Source of the DNA: Alicyclobacillaceae bacterium I2511
GTDB lineage: Bacteria > Bacillota > Bacilli > Alicyclobacillales > Alicyclobacillaceae
Reading direction: 5' to 3'
Length of the DNA: 64,000 nt
Assembly: GCA_003584005.1 (NCBI GenBank)
Contig: QXHL01000001.1
Coordinates: 62,001-126,000, forward strand
A model generated the notes under the pieces. It worked only from the letters and a program-made list of their open reading frames with translations. It searched no databases and was not told where the DNA came from. A program made the position numbers and the translations under genes. Positions 17,371-26,725 of the stretch are shown in pieces. Positions within the stretch are counted from its first letter, which is position 1; each line of letters starts with the position of its first letter.

Positions 17371-18387
17371 TCACGCCTCCGGCATTACCAACTCAACCTG
17401 CTCAATTACCCGTTTCATGACCTCTGGAAGTGAACCCGCAACAGTACAACCAGCCGCCCGCATGTGACCCCCACCGGCAAATACTTGAGCAATTAAGGCC
17501 ACGTCCACGTTGCGTTTAGATCGCAAAGAGATCTTTACCCGATGATCTAATGTCTCGCGAAACAGCATCCCCACCTCAACCGTGTCAATGCTGCGAGCAA
17601 ACCCCACCAATCCCTCCGCATCATCATCGGTGCAACCCGTTGCGTTCAGCATCTCTCGTGTCACAAACATTGTTGCGTAACGGCCATTTTGAGACAGGAC
17701 AAGGTGGGACAAAGCGACTTGCAGCAATCGCATCTGCTCCCATGTCCGCGATTCCAAAGCTGGTTCCGCCACATCGTAAGGGCGGACACCTCCCGCTAAA
17801 AGCTCTGCAGCAATCTGGTGTACTTCCCGAGTGGTGTTAGGTAAAGAAAATCCACCTGTATCTGTCAAAATACCTGTATATAAACACATGGATAAGTTCT
17901 CATCTAATTTGACACCCAAAGCGCGTGTTACGTGATAAACCAGCTCACAGGTAGCTGCTGCCAAGGGATCCACCAGTGCCACAGTACCATATCCAGGATT
18001 GGTCTGATGGTGATCAATATTGATTAAAACGGGACTTTTTTCAATGTAACCGGCGGCATACTCATAGCGATGCACGTCTGCACAATCGACGGCAATCACC
18101 TGTGTAAACTGTCGGTCTGGCATAGCTTGCACCAAACTCACTGCACCATGCCCGGGTAGAAATGAAAAGCGTATAGGCAGGGGCTCTTCAACCAACACTC
18201 GCCAGCCTTTCCCCAAAGCCGTGAGCAGTGAGGCGACAGCCAAAGCGCTACCAACAGCATCCCCGTCCGGCCGTTCGTGGGTTACAATCAGCCAATCATC
18301 CCCCGTTGTAATTGCATTGGCCACCTGTAACACCGGTTCGACCTGGCGAGGTGTCGGCTGCCAATTTGCCGCAGTTCCATGTACCAA
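17371..18387 (-). CDS. nrnA: DHH-family bifunctional oligoribonuclease/pAp phosphatase
   Basis: Degrades nano-RNAs and dephosphorylates 3',5'-pAp in the family. Motifs seen: THERPDGDAVGS (DHH motif I region), AVDCAD, IDHHQTNPGYG, and the C-terminal DHHA1 signature GGGHMRAAG. I chose TTG at 18387 (338 residues) because AGGAGG lies 8 bases upstream; a TTG at 18411 overlapping the rbfA stop would add 8 residues. The rbfA-nrnA-truB order is common in Bacillota, while in B. subtilis nrnA lies elsewhere. Confidence 0.92.
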   Translation of the reverse strand: MVHGTAANWQPTPRQVEPVLQVANAITTGDDWLIVTHERPDGDAVGSALAVASLLTALGKGWRVLVEEPLPIRFSFLPGHGAVSLVQAMPDRQFTQVIAVDCADVHRYEYAAGYIEKSPVLINIDHHQTNPGYGTVALVDPLAAATCELVYHVTRALGVKLDENLSMCLYTGILTDTGGFSLPNTTREVHQIAAELLAGGVRPYDVAEPALESRTWEQMRLLQVALSHLVLSQNGRYATMFVTREMLNATGCTDDDAEGLVGFARSIDTVEVGMLFRETLDHRVKISLRSKRNVDVALIAQVFAGGGHMRAAGCTVAGSLPEVMKRVIEQVELVMPEA

Positions 18388-18407
18388 GTCCCTTGCCTCC
18401 TGACAAT

Positions 18408-18800
18408 TCAAGGTTTGTCGAAGCCTTCCTGCACCTTAGCGGGTGTTTCACCCTCCTGCGGTTGGTGGAGCGTTCTCAGTACAGACTCAATGTGTGCACT
18501 GTACTCCTCCGATTCATCCAACTTCCAAGTCAATTCCGGGGCCACCCGCAAACGCAGGCGGCGACCCACCTCACCCCGAATGTATCCCTTGGCCCTTTCC
18601 AAAGCCTCCAAACTTAACCGCTTTGTTTCAGCGTCTCCAAACACGCTGACATAGACTTTGGCATACTGCAAATCATCGCTCATATCCACTCTGATTACTG
18701 TGGCAAAGCCAATGCGCGGGTCTTTTAAGTCTGCACCGAGAATCCCCGCAATTTCTTTTTTCATTTGTTCCGCAGCCCGTTGACTCCGAATGCGTGCCAT
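18408..18800 (-). CDS. rbfA: Ribosome-binding factor A
   Basis: A small KH-like factor for late 16S rRNA maturation and cold adaptation. 130 residues from ATG 18800, which has AGGAGGG at 7 bases; a 42-codon upstream open frame overlapping the infB tail is not part of the family. The conserved KEIAGILGADLKDPRIGFATV and YVSVFGD segments are present. ylxP, which lies between infB and rbfA in B. subtilis, is absent here. Confidence 0.95.
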   Translation of the reverse strand: MARIRSQRAAEQMKKEIAGILGADLKDPRIGFATVIRVDMSDDLQYAKVYVSVFGDAETKRLSLEALERAKGYIRGEVGRRLRLRVAPELTWKLDESEEYSAHIESVLRTLHQPQEGETPAKVQEGFDKP

Positions 18801-18834
18801 CTGTACACCCTCCTGGGATTCGACCGTCTCCCCA

Positions 18835-21800
18835 CTATTGTGCCTTAACGGCCTCCATCTTAAAGACCTCAAGAACGTCTCCAATCTTAAGGTCATTAAA
18901 CTTTTCCAGGGTAATCCCGCACTCAAAACCAGAGGCCACCTCGCGAGCGTCTTCCTTAAACCGCTTCAAGGAGTCCAAACTTCCTTCATAGACCACAACC
19001 CCGTCGCGCACGATGCGACACTCCGCATCGCGTGTGATTTTGCCATCGGTCACATAGCAACCGGCAATCGTACCAATCCGTGAAATATGGAAAGTTTGAC
19101 GCACCTCTGCATGGCCTAAAACAACCTCTTTTTCTTCTGGATCCAGCATACCCCGCATAGCCGCTTCCAGTTCCCCAGTGACATTGTAAATAACTCTATA
19201 CAAGCGGATATCCACTTGCTCTGCCTCGGCTGCCCTGCGCGCATTAACATCTGGCCGCACGTGGAACCCAATGATGACCCCGTTAGAAGCACTGGCCAAA
19301 GACACATCCGACTCTGTAATGGCCCCTGCACCTTTGTGGATAACCTTCACCCGTACCCCTTCAACTTCAATTTTTTCGATGGACTGAACCAAAGCTTCCA
19401 CGGAACCTTGGACATCCGCCTTTACAATTACGTTTAGTTCCTTCACATTGCCTTCTTTAATCTGCCGATACAAGTCATCCAAAGTCACTCGGGAAGTCGT
19501 CTGCATCTGTTCAACTTTCTCACGATTGTGCCGCTTATCCACCAGGTTGCGGGCCGCCCGTTCGTCATCATACATAACAAACAAGTCCCCCGCACTAGGT
19601 ACCCCACCAAGTCCTTGAATTTCCACTGGCGTCGAAGGTTCCGCCTCTTTAATTCGCTTACCGCGGTCATTAATCATGGCACGAACATGACCGTATGTGG
19701 TACCCGCCACCACCACGTCGCCAATTCGTAGAATCCCGTTTTGTACCAAGACTGTTGCAACAGGTCCACGACCCCGGTCCAGTTTCGCCTCAATCACAGT
19801 CCCCCGTGGACGGGCAGCAGGATTTGCTTTGACTTCCCGCATATCGGTCACCAACAGGACCATTTCCAACAGGTTATCTAAGCCTTCACGTTTTAAGGCG
19901 GAAATTTCTACAAAAACTGTATCGCCGCCCCACTCCTCAGCCACCAGTCCATGCTGAGTCAATTCCTGCTTGACTCGGTCCGGGCTGGCTCCGGGCTTAT
20001 CAATCTTGTTGATGGCGACAATAATTGGTACATTGGCCGCGCTGGCATGGTTGATGGCCTCTACAGTTTGAGGCATCACTCCGTCATCTGCAGCAACGAC
20101 AAGAATCGTAATGTCTGTGATTTGTGCACCTCGAGCCCTCATGGTGGTGAACGCCTCATGTCCCGGCGTATCAAGGAATGTGATTTTTCGTCCACTGACC
20201 TCCACTTGGTAGGCTCCAATATGCTGGGTAATTCCACCAGACTCAGTGGCCGTCACGTGACTGTCCCGAATGGCATCCAACAATGTGGTTTTGCCATGGT
20301 CCACGTGGCCCATAATGGTGACTACTGGTGGACGGGGCCGTAGGTCCTCCGATTTGTCTTCTTGTATCAACATATCCAGAGCCTCTTCGTCCACTGGCTC
20401 CAACACGTTTAGTTTGATTTTGTATTCAACAGCAATCAATTCCATAGCGTCTGTATCAATTTCCTGATTGATGGTTGCCATGACCCCAAGAAACAATAGC
20501 TTCTTGATGATTTCCGATGGCTCACGTTTAATGAGTTTGGCAAAATCCGCCACCGTTAGTGGTCCTTCCACGGTAACCTCTTGGGGAAGTTCAACCCGCG
20601 GAATAATACGATTTCCCCCGTTGTTATCTGCACCCGGACGACGACGAGTTCGATTATGAACCAGTTTATCCTCGTTAAATCCTTCTTTGCGATCCCGATA
20701 GTCTATCTGCTTTCTGTCCCGTTCTTTCTCCTTCGCCTTCGCCGTCGGGCTCACAGGTTTTGCTGCACCCGCTGCCCCGGCGGGACGAGTTCCGCCGCCA
20801 AATCGACTGCCACCGCCACTGCGTGGCGCACCCCCAGTGCGACCATTAGCGCGGTCTGCGACAGGGTCTCGCCGAACCGTCCGTTGCTCACCTCCGGATG
20901 TCCCAGTCCGTGCTGCTCCACTGTTACCCCCACGATTGCCGCCACCCCCGTAGCCGCCAGTACGCGGAGCACCACTGCTACCACGGTCGCCCCCGTAGCC
21001 ACCGGTACGCGGAGCACCACTGCTGCCACGGTCGCCCCCATAGCCACCGGTACGCGGGGCACCACTGCTGCCGCGGTCGCCGCTGTAACCACCGGTACGC
21101 GGGGCACCACTGCTGCCGCGGTCGCCGCTGTAACCACCGGTACGCGGGGCACCACTGCTGCCGCGGTCGCCGCTGTAACCACCGGTACGCGGGGTACCAC
21201 TGCTACCACGGTCGCCGCTGTAGCCGCCGGTACGCGGAGGTCTACTACTCCCGCGATCACTGCTACCACCGCCGGTACGTGCTGGCCCACTGCTACTACG
21301 GTCACTATTGCTACCAGTAGGGCGCGCTGGTATGTCTGGGCGCACACCCAGCATATCTTGTCTAGGGGTTTCTACCCCCTTATTGTCAGGGATTGTGCCC
21401 ATACTCCCACTTTGAGTTCGGCCTAGTTCCCTTTCCTTCGGCAACCCTGTACCCTCGCTGGAACTCTGAGGCTGTCCCTGTGCACTCGGTGTATTGCCTA
21501 ACGATGGGGACGTCTGCAGTTCGCCACTATCATCCACCCGTTCAACGGCACTCCCTGAAAGATTTCGACCCGCCTGCATGGCCACAGATGCTGAATGTGT
21601 TTCGGCTCCGGCAGACCCGGCTGCCAATGAATCTGCTCCTATCATTCCAGAACTCCGTTGCTCTTCTTGTCTTCGAACGCCGCTAGTGCCATTCATCTCG
21701 TCCGTCCTTCTCCCACCCCTGTAATCCTTGTCATCGATACGGGGGTGGGCCATGCCAACAGATCCACCGATCCGTCCCCCGCTCGCCACAGGATAATTAC

Positions 21801-22077
21801 TCTCCGGTTTGCTTTTTTGTTCCGCTCCAGCAGAACGAGCATTGCGCTCGCGCTGGCGCTGCTTTTCTCGCAAATCTTTTTCCACCTCAGTAGCGTGGCG
21901 CTGGGCAGCACGCTGTTTCACCTCAGAAAAAAATCGTTCAACCTTTTCTACCATTTCAGGATCCATAACACTCATATGGTTTGCAACTGGAACGTCCAGG
22001 CGACTGAGAATTGTCAAAATTTCCTTTGAAGACATATTCAGTTGTTTGGCGTATTCATACACCCGCAATTTCGTCAA
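18835..22077 (-). CDS. infB: Translation initiation factor IF-2 with glycine-rich repeat
   Basis: A GTPase that places initiator tRNA on the 30S subunit. The 1080-residue product is much longer than B. subtilis IF2 (about 716). It has an N-terminal IF2N subdomain ([20 protein letters not shown]), a long disordered region, a second IF2N (TVADFAKLI), and the G domain with GHVDHGKT near residue 585, DTPGHEAFT and NKID, then domains II-IV. Residues about 254-382 consist of tandem 15-residue repeats [15 protein letters not shown]. The TTG start at 22077 overlaps the end of ylxQ by 23 bases, suggesting coupled translation. All catalytic motifs look intact. Confidence 0.96.
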   Translation of the reverse strand: MTKLRVYEYAKQLNMSSKEILTILSRLDVPVANHMSVMDPEMVEKVERFFSEVKQRAAQRHATEVEKDLREKQRQRERNARSAGAEQKSKPESNYPVASGGRIGGSVGMAHPRIDDKDYRGGRRTDEMNGTSGVRRQEEQRSSGMIGADSLAAGSAGAETHSASVAMQAGRNLSGSAVERVDDSGELQTSPSLGNTPSAQGQPQSSSEGTGLPKERELGRTQSGSMGTIPDNKGVETPRQDMLGVRPDIPARPTGSNSDRSSSGPARTGGGSSDRGSSRPPRTGGYSGDRGSSGTPRTGGYSGDRGSSGAPRTGGYSGDRGSSGAPRTGGYSGDRGSSGAPRTGGYGGDRGSSGAPRTGGYGGDRGSSGAPRTGGYGGGGNRGGNSGAARTGTSGGEQRTVRRDPVADRANGRTGGAPRSGGGSRFGGGTRPAGAAGAAKPVSPTAKAKEKERDRKQIDYRDRKEGFNEDKLVHNRTRRRPGADNNGGNRIIPRVELPQEVTVEGPLTVADFAKLIKREPSEIIKKLLFLGVMATINQEIDTDAMELIAVEYKIKLNVLEPVDEEALDMLIQEDKSEDLRPRPPVVTIMGHVDHGKTTLLDAIRDSHVTATESGGITQHIGAYQVEVSGRKITFLDTPGHEAFTTMRARGAQITDITILVVAADDGVMPQTVEAINHASAANVPIIVAINKIDKPGASPDRVKQELTQHGLVAEEWGGDTVFVEISALKREGLDNLLEMVLLVTDMREVKANPAARPRGTVIEAKLDRGRGPVATVLVQNGILRIGDVVVAGTTYGHVRAMINDRGKRIKEAEPSTPVEIQGLGGVPSAGDLFVMYDDERAARNLVDKRHNREKVEQMQTTSRVTLDDLYRQIKEGNVKELNVIVKADVQGSVEALVQSIEKIEVEGVRVKVIHKGAGAITESDVSLASASNGVIIGFHVRPDVNARRAAEAEQVDIRLYRVIYNVTGELEAAMRGMLDPEEKEVVLGHAEVRQTFHISRIGTIAGCYVTDGKITRDAECRIVRDGVVVYEGSLDSLKRFKEDAREVASGFECGITLEKFNDLKIGDVLEVFKMEAVKAQ
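20940..21300 (-). repeat. 45-bp tandem repeat in infB
   Basis: About eight copies of a 45-base unit encode Gly-Gly-Tyr-Ser/[12 protein letters not shown]. The central copies (roughly 21030-21220) are nearly identical at the DNA level and the outer ones are degenerate, as expected from recent expansion by slippage or recombination. Confidence 0.9.
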
Positions 22078-22405
22078 TCACATCACCCCCGTTGGAATCT
22101 CGCAAATCCGCCAACACCCTTTGGGCAAATCCGGGGTCTGTTACCGCGACCGCGACTACCTGGGATCTCCCACATGCAATGCCTAGAGTTTTCCTGTCCG
22201 CTGCTTTTAGCAGCGGGACACTGTAGTATGCACACTTGTCTGCGTACTTTTTGGCGGCATTTGCTCCGACATCAGCCGCCACAATCACCAAACTAGCCGA
22301 TTTATCACGAATGGCCACCAGAACAGCTTCCTGCCCAATCCGTCCATGACCAGCCCGGACGGCCATTCCCAGTCGTTGCAATCCCCGTTTACTCAGATCT
22401 GTCAA
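22055..22405 (-). CDS. ylxQ: YlxQ, L7Ae-family RNA-binding protein
   Basis: A small L7Ae/L30e/S12e-like protein that binds kink-turn-type RNA in the family; its cellular role is uncertain. 116 residues; the segments [17 protein letters not shown] and [16 protein letters not shown] are the family hallmarks. The TTG at 22405 follows GGAGG by 9 bases and lies inside the end of ylxR, while its own end overlaps infB. It sits in the nusA-infB operon, as in other Bacillota. Confidence 0.9.
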   Translation of the reverse strand: MTDLSKRGLQRLGMAVRAGHGRIGQEAVLVAIRDKSASLVIVAADVGANAAKKYADKCAYYSVPLLKAADRKTLGIACGRSQVVAVAVTDPGFAQRVLADLRDSNGGDVIDEIAGV

Positions 22406-22679
22406 TGCTTTTATCCTCCTGCATTTGACATTCCAAGCTATCCAGCACCCCTACCGGAATGCTTACTTTTAAAGCTCGTTCTAAGGACTTACGTTTGCGT
22501 GCCTGCTTAAAACACTCAGGGTCTGGACACAAATAAGCACCTCTGCCATTGCGCTTACCTGTCCCATCCACAACAACGTCCCCCTGGGGTGTCAAGACGA
22601 CACGCATTAATTCCCGTTTAGGTCGCATCGTCTGGCAACCCACACACTTGCGCAGTGGCACTTTGCGCACCCGCTGCAT
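22389..22679 (-). CDS. ylxR: YlxR family nucleic-acid-binding protein
   Basis: 96 residues from ATG 22679, which has GGGAGGG 6 bases upstream. It shows the family pattern RKCVGCQTMRPKRELMRVV, then GRGAYLCPDPECFKQARK, so four cysteines are present. The family (RnpM/YlxR) is basic and has been reported to bind the RNase P RNA in B. subtilis. It overlaps ylxQ by 17 bases. The position between nusA and ylxQ is invariant in Bacillota. Confidence 0.92.
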   Translation of the reverse strand: MQRVRKVPLRKCVGCQTMRPKRELMRVVLTPQGDVVVDGTGKRNGRGAYLCPDPECFKQARKRKSLERALKVSIPVGVLDSLECQMQEDKSIDRSE

Positions 22680-22728
22680 GCGCAACCCTCCCAATCATCC
22701 CTCACCGCGACTGGCAAATTGCCAGGGC

Positions 22729-23847
22729 TTAAGGTTCGTGCAACCAATCAGAGGCCAGTGTGCCCACGTCTTCCTCTTCCACTTCATCCGCTAGACGCCC
22801 AAACATCCCTAGTTCTGCGGCCTGAGTTTCACTTTTAATGTCAATTTTCCAGCCAGTAAGTTTTGCTGCAAGGCGTGCATTTTGACCCTCTTTACCAATG
22901 GCAAGGGAGAGTTGATGATCTGGTACAATAGCCCTAGCAACTTTATCCGGTTCAAGAATCTGCACGTTCACGACTTTTGCTGGGGATAGGCTATTCCCCA
23001 CCCATTCTCGTGCATCCTCGCTCCACTTAATGATATCGACCTTTTCACCACTGAGTTCATTCACGACTGCCTGCACCCGCAATCCTCGTGCACCTACACA
23101 GGCGCCAATCGGATCCACCTCTGGGTTGCGCGAGTATACAGCAATCTTAGAACGATACCCAGCCTCCCTGGCGATAGATTTGATTTCCACAACCCCATCA
23201 TAAATTTCCGGAACTTCTAGTTCGAACAATCGTTTCAAAAGCCCTGGATGGGTTCGCGATACAACCACCTGCGGTCCCTTGCTAGTTCGCTCCACTCTGG
23301 CGATGTAGGCCTTGATGCGATCTCCCGGTTGTAACCGATCCATCGGCATCTGCTCGGACAATGGTAGCACCGCCTCAGTTTCTCCCACATCCACATAAGC
23401 CGCTCGACCATCCACTCGCTGAACCACACCGTTGACAATATCCGATTCCCTGTCCACAAATTTATGGTAAATAATAGAGCGCTCCGCCTCGCGGATTTTT
23501 TGCGTGACCACCTGCTTTGCCGTCTGTGCAGCAATGCGTCCGAAGTCCCGCGGAGTCACTTCAATTTCCACTACATCTCCTAATTGGTAATGTGGATCCA
23601 TATCTAAGGCTGTATCTATAGAAATCTCTAAATGCGGGTTACCAGGTTCTTCAACCACCGTCTTGCGGGCAAATACATGCACTTCTCCGGATTCGTGACC
23701 AATTTCCACGCGAACATTGGGTGCTGAATTGAAATTTCGTTTATACCCGGAAATCAATGCTGCCTCTATGGCCTCCAAGAGCGTATCCTTCTCGATTCCC
23801 TTTTCCCTTTGCAATTGCTCCAGTGCTTCCATAAACTCGACGTTCAT
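22729..23847 (-). CDS. nusA: Transcription termination/antitermination factor NusA
   Basis: Binds RNA polymerase and modulates pausing and termination. 372 residues, close to the B. subtilis length. An N-terminal polymerase-binding domain (EALEQLQREKGIEKDTLLEAIEAAL, here broken as typical helices) is followed by an S1 domain with SDIVNGVVQRVDGRAAYVDVG and two KH domains with DPIGACVGARGLRVQAV and LAIGKEGQNARLAAKL. It lacks the acidic C-terminal repeats of proteobacteria. The ATG at 23847 follows GGGGG. It is second in the rimP-nusA operon. Confidence 0.96.
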   Translation of the reverse strand: MNVEFMEALEQLQREKGIEKDTLLEAIEAALISGYKRNFNSAPNVRVEIGHESGEVHVFARKTVVEEPGNPHLEISIDTALDMDPHYQLGDVVEIEVTPRDFGRIAAQTAKQVVTQKIREAERSIIYHKFVDRESDIVNGVVQRVDGRAAYVDVGETEAVLPLSEQMPMDRLQPGDRIKAYIARVERTSKGPQVVVSRTHPGLLKRLFELEVPEIYDGVVEIKSIAREAGYRSKIAVYSRNPEVDPIGACVGARGLRVQAVVNELSGEKVDIIKWSEDAREWVGNSLSPAKVVNVQILEPDKVARAIVPDHQLSLAIGKEGQNARLAAKLTGWKIDIKSETQAAELGMFGRLADEVEEEDVGTLASDWLHEP

Positions 23848-23888
23848 GGAACGATAGCCCCCTCTCCCTGCCGTCCAGGTCCTGCTGC

Positions 23889-24362
23889 TTAAAACTGTAC
23901 CGCTAAGCGCGCAGAAGCGACCCTCGCAGTTGGAATCACTACTTCGTGGGTCTTAGTCACCTTTTTGACCGCTAGGGTCAAGCCGGATTCGTCGTAATGG
24001 ACGAGTACTCCAGCAAAAGTTTTCTGACCGTCCATGGGTTCGTATAAACCCACACTCACATAAGACCCAATGGCCTGCTGAAAATCCCGAGGTTTTTTCA
24101 GAGGACGCTCAGCCCCAGGTGACGACACCTCTAGGAAGTAGGCGGTGGGAATGGGATCCACCTCATCTAACAAATCGGACAGAGCCTCACTAACCCGACC
24201 GCAGTCGTCCAGGTCCACTCCACCAGGTTTGTCGATAAATACCCGCAAGTACCAACTGTCGCCTTCCTTTTTGTACTCAACGTCCACAAGTTCTACGCCA
24301 GCCGTTGAGACAATGGGTTCCGCCAGCCTCTCCACGATGTCTGTCACACGTTCCTTTGGCAA
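23889..24362 (-). CDS. rimP: Ribosome maturation factor RimP
   Basis: A 30S assembly factor. 157 residues; typical segments are VELVDVEYKKEG, LRVFIDKPGGVDLDDCGRVSEAL and YFLEVSSPGAERPL. The TTG start at 24362 follows GGAGGT at 6 bases. It is the first gene of the operon running to infB and probably to ribF, behind a 187-base leader with a long hairpin. Confidence 0.95.
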   Translation of the reverse strand: MPKERVTDIVERLAEPIVSTAGVELVDVEYKKEGDSWYLRVFIDKPGGVDLDDCGRVSEALSDLLDEVDPIPTAYFLEVSSPGAERPLKKPRDFQQAIGSYVSVGLYEPMDGQKTFAGVLVHYDESGLTLAVKKVTKTHEVVIPTARVASARLAVQF

Positions 24363-24549
24363 AGAGCTACCTCCTTCAAACCTTACCCAAACCCGGATCC
24401 TGTTGAATCACCGTACTATTTTGGGGCTGTAGGCAATATGCAGGACTGCGTTCTCTGAACTTGCCACATCGTCCTCAGAACTCGCCACATCATAGAGCGA
24501 AGAGTGGGGAAGCCCCCACTCTTCGCGCACAACCTATACGAAGCCTAAC
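24363..24549 (-). other. Leader of the rimP-nusA-infB operon with hairpin and direct repeat
   Basis: The untranslated leader holds a perfect 13-bp hairpin (GCGAAGAGTGGGG at 24497-24509 and its complement at 24514-24526, 4-base loop) without a following T-run. It is followed downstream, in transcription order, by two copies of GATGTGGC(G/A)AGTTC spaced exactly 21 bases apart (24457-24491). No known riboswitch family is recognised. NusA operons are autoregulated in some bacteria, so a NusA-responsive leader is conceivable, but this is inference. Confidence 0.55.
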
Positions 24550-24555
24550 ATTTGA

Positions 24556-24584
24556 AGTATATCATTAACATTCACTGTGCGCAA
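24556..24584 (-). promoter_or_regulatory. Sigma-A promoter of the rimP-nusA-infB operon
   Basis: TTGCGC (24579-24584), a 17-base spacer and TATACT (24556-24561) on the minus strand, in the divergent spacer between rimP and typA. Confidence 0.6.
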
Positions 24585-24615
24585 ACCACAATTGTCCTTT
24601 TCCATTGCATCTGTT

Positions 24616-24644
24616 TTGACTCCTGTGTTATGTTCAGTTACGCA
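24616..24644 (+). promoter_or_regulatory. Candidate promoter of typA
   Basis: TTGACT (24616-24621) is a good -35 box, but the hexamer 17 bases later (TACGCA) is a weak -10. Another arrangement in this spacer is possible; only the need for a plus-strand promoter here is firm. Confidence 0.35.
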
Positions 24645-24667
24645 TATACCCAATGGAGGCCTTCAAT

Positions 24668-26515
24668 ATGAAAATCAGTGTCAATGAACAGTTACGAAAT
24701 GTGGCAATTGTGGCACACGTGGACCACGGGAAAACCAGTCTTGTGGACCAGTTGCTTCGTCAGTCCGGTTTATTTAGAAAGAATGAGACGTTTCAAGAAC
24801 GCGCTATGGACTCAGATGTACTCGAGCGAGAACGTGGGATTACCATCCTAGCCAAAACCACTTCCATTCCTTACCAGGGCGTTAAAATCAACATCGTGGA
24901 CACACCAGGCCACGCGGATTTTAGCGGCGAAGTGGAGCGAATTGTAAAAATGGTGGATGGCGTTCTACTTGTTGTGGACGCCTTTGAAGGGGTGATGCCC
25001 CAGACAAAATTTGTACTGCAAAAAGCCCTTGCAGAAGGTCTTACTCCGATAGTTGTGATTAATAAAATGGATCGGGAGAACGCACGCCCGACAGAAGTCG
25101 TGGATGAAGTATTGGACCTGTTTATTGAGCTTGGAGCGAGCGTGGAACAGTGTGAGTTCCCTGTGGTCTACACTTCAGCAGTGAAAGGAACCGCCAGCCT
25201 AGACCCTTCCCAAATGGTGGGGGACATGGGGGCATTGTTCGACGCCATCATACGCCACATCTCTGGACCCACTGTCGAGGCGAATGGTCCCTTGCAGCTA
25301 CAAGTCGCCATTTTGGACTACAATGAATTTTTGGGGCGTATTGGTATTGGGAGGATTTTCCGAGGACAAATTCATGCTGGGCAGAACGTGCAAGTGGTGC
25401 GTCGAGATGGCACCTTACAGCGAGGCCGGATTGCAAAATTATTTGGGTTTGAAGGACTACGCCGGATAGAAATCGAACACGGCGAAGCCGGAGATATCGT
25501 GGCTATTGCTGGAATTGACGGCCTCACGGTGGGGGAAACCGTGTGTCACCCCGAGACTCCCGAGGCCCTGCCCTTGGTAGGCATTGACGAGCCCACTTTA
25601 CAGATGGCTTTTCATGTCAACGATAGCCCATTTGCGGGTCAGGAAGGTACCTATGTGACATCCCGAAAATTGCGCGAGCGTCTGTACTCAGAATTAGAAT
25701 CTGATGTCAGTCTACGCGTGGAAGATACTGCAGATTCCGACACGTTCTTAGTCTCCAGCCGTGGAGAACTTCACCTATCCATTTTAATTGAAAAAATGCG
25801 CCGCGAGGGTTACGAAATGCAAGTGGCCAAACCCCATGTGATTGTTAAGAAACAACAAGGCGCTACACTGGAACCTTTGGAATGGCTGATGGTAGAAGTC
25901 CCTAATGAAGTCACTGGCAACGTGATTGAATCTTTGGGATTGCGCAAAGCGGAAATGCAAAAACTACAACCGCTTGGGGATGGCCTTACCACGCGAATGG
26001 AATTCACGGTTCCTATGCGAGGTCTGATTGGCTTTCGCACAGAATTTTTGACACTGACTCGTGGCTATGGCATCATGCACCACAGCTTCCATGAGTACGG
26101 GCCATGGCGTGGGGAAGTCACTACCCGACGCCAGGGAGTGCTTGTGGCTAGCGAAACGGGAATGACCACCGCCTATAGTCTGCAGAACTTGGAAGACCGC
26201 GGTGTCATGTTCATCCGACCCGGTACCCAGGTTTACGAGGGTATGATTGTCGGTGAGCACACCCGTGAAAATGACATTACCATTAATGTCACCCGACAAA
26301 AGCATATGACAAATGTTCGTTCTGCGACTAAAGAGGAGACATCCCGCCTAAAAACCCCACGAGAACTCAGCCTGGAGTCCGCCGTCACTTACATTGCGGA
26401 CGACGAGTTATGCGAAATCACCCCTAAAAGCCTACGCATTCGCAAACGGGTTTTAAATAAAAGCGAACGAGAAAAGCAGTCCAGGCGCAGCAAAACAGCT
26501 GCAGATGGAGAATAA
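24668..26515 (+). CDS. typA: Translational GTPase TypA/BipA
   Basis: A ribosome-binding GTPase linked to ribosome assembly, cold growth and stress. 615 residues. G motifs: AHVDHGKTS near residue 17, the effector [13 protein letters not shown] and NKMD. The EF-G-like domains III/V and the unique C-terminal domain ([19 protein letters not shown], then [16 protein letters not shown]) follow. ATG 24668 has GGAGG at 8 bases; an in-frame ATG at 24653 contains that very GGAGG and is rejected. It is the only plus-strand gene in the window, lying between polC and rimP with its own terminator. In B. subtilis typA is located elsewhere. Confidence 0.96.
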   Translation: MKISVNEQLRNVAIVAHVDHGKTSLVDQLLRQSGLFRKNETFQERAMDSDVLERERGITILAKTTSIPYQGVKINIVDTPGHADFSGEVERIVKMVDGVLLVVDAFEGVMPQTKFVLQKALAEGLTPIVVINKMDRENARPTEVVDEVLDLFIELGASVEQCEFPVVYTSAVKGTASLDPSQMVGDMGALFDAIIRHISGPTVEANGPLQLQVAILDYNEFLGRIGIGRIFRGQIHAGQNVQVVRRDGTLQRGRIAKLFGFEGLRRIEIEHGEAGDIVAIAGIDGLTVGETVCHPETPEALPLVGIDEPTLQMAFHVNDSPFAGQEGTYVTSRKLRERLYSELESDVSLRVEDTADSDTFLVSSRGELHLSILIEKMRREGYEMQVAKPHVIVKKQQGATLEPLEWLMVEVPNEVTGNVIESLGLRKAEMQKLQPLGDGLTTRMEFTVPMRGLIGFRTEFLTLTRGYGIMHHSFHEYGPWRGEVTTRRQGVLVASETGMTTAYSLQNLEDRGVMFIRPGTQVYEGMIVGEHTRENDITINVTRQKHMTNVRSATKEETSRLKTPRELSLESAVTYIADDELCEITPKSLRIRKRVLNKSEREKQSRRSKTAADGE

Positions 26516-26611
26516 CTTCAGACTTCTTGAAACGTTTCCAGTGTCCCAGTAACAACCAGTGGGTGGGTTGAGTTGTGAGAGACAGTCGTTAACGCCAACC
26601 CATCTGGATAG

Positions 26612-26670
26612 AAGCAATACTGTTCCACACCCGCAAGCAAGGTTGTGGAACAGTATTGCTTACGCTTTTT
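26612..26670 (+). terminator. Rho-independent terminator of typA
   Basis: An 18-bp perfect stem (AAGCAATACTGTTCCACA at 26612-26629 and its complement at 26644-26661) with a 14-base loop, then ACGCTTTTT. It lies about 100 bases after the typA stop. It may also slow minus-strand transcription leaving polC, but there is no T-run in that direction. Confidence 0.9.
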
Positions 26671-26695
26671 GTACCTTAAGTTTTTGTACCTTAAG
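26666..26695 (+). repeat. Perfect 15-bp tandem duplication after the typA terminator
   Basis: TTTTTGTACCTTAAG occurs twice back to back (26666-26680 and 26681-26695). The first copy supplies the T-tract of the typA terminator. Confidence 0.9.
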
Positions 26696-26725
26696 GTTGA
26701 TTAAAAGTCTTTCCACGGTGGCTAC

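Noticed and set aside
20581-21426. Long plus-strand open frames opposite infB, with repeated Thr/Ala or His/Cys patterns (also 20898-21320)
   Set aside because: They mirror the GC-rich 45-bp repeats of infB; stop codons are simply missing on the other strand.
24416-24493. 25-codon frame with a repeated Met-Trp-Arg/Gln-Val pattern in the rimP leader as a leader peptide
   Set aside because: It is a by-product of the 21-base direct repeat and has no Shine-Dalgarno sequence.
24363-24667. T-box or other riboswitch in the rimP-typA spacer
   Set aside because: No T-box sequence or antiterminator pair, and no T-run after the hairpin.
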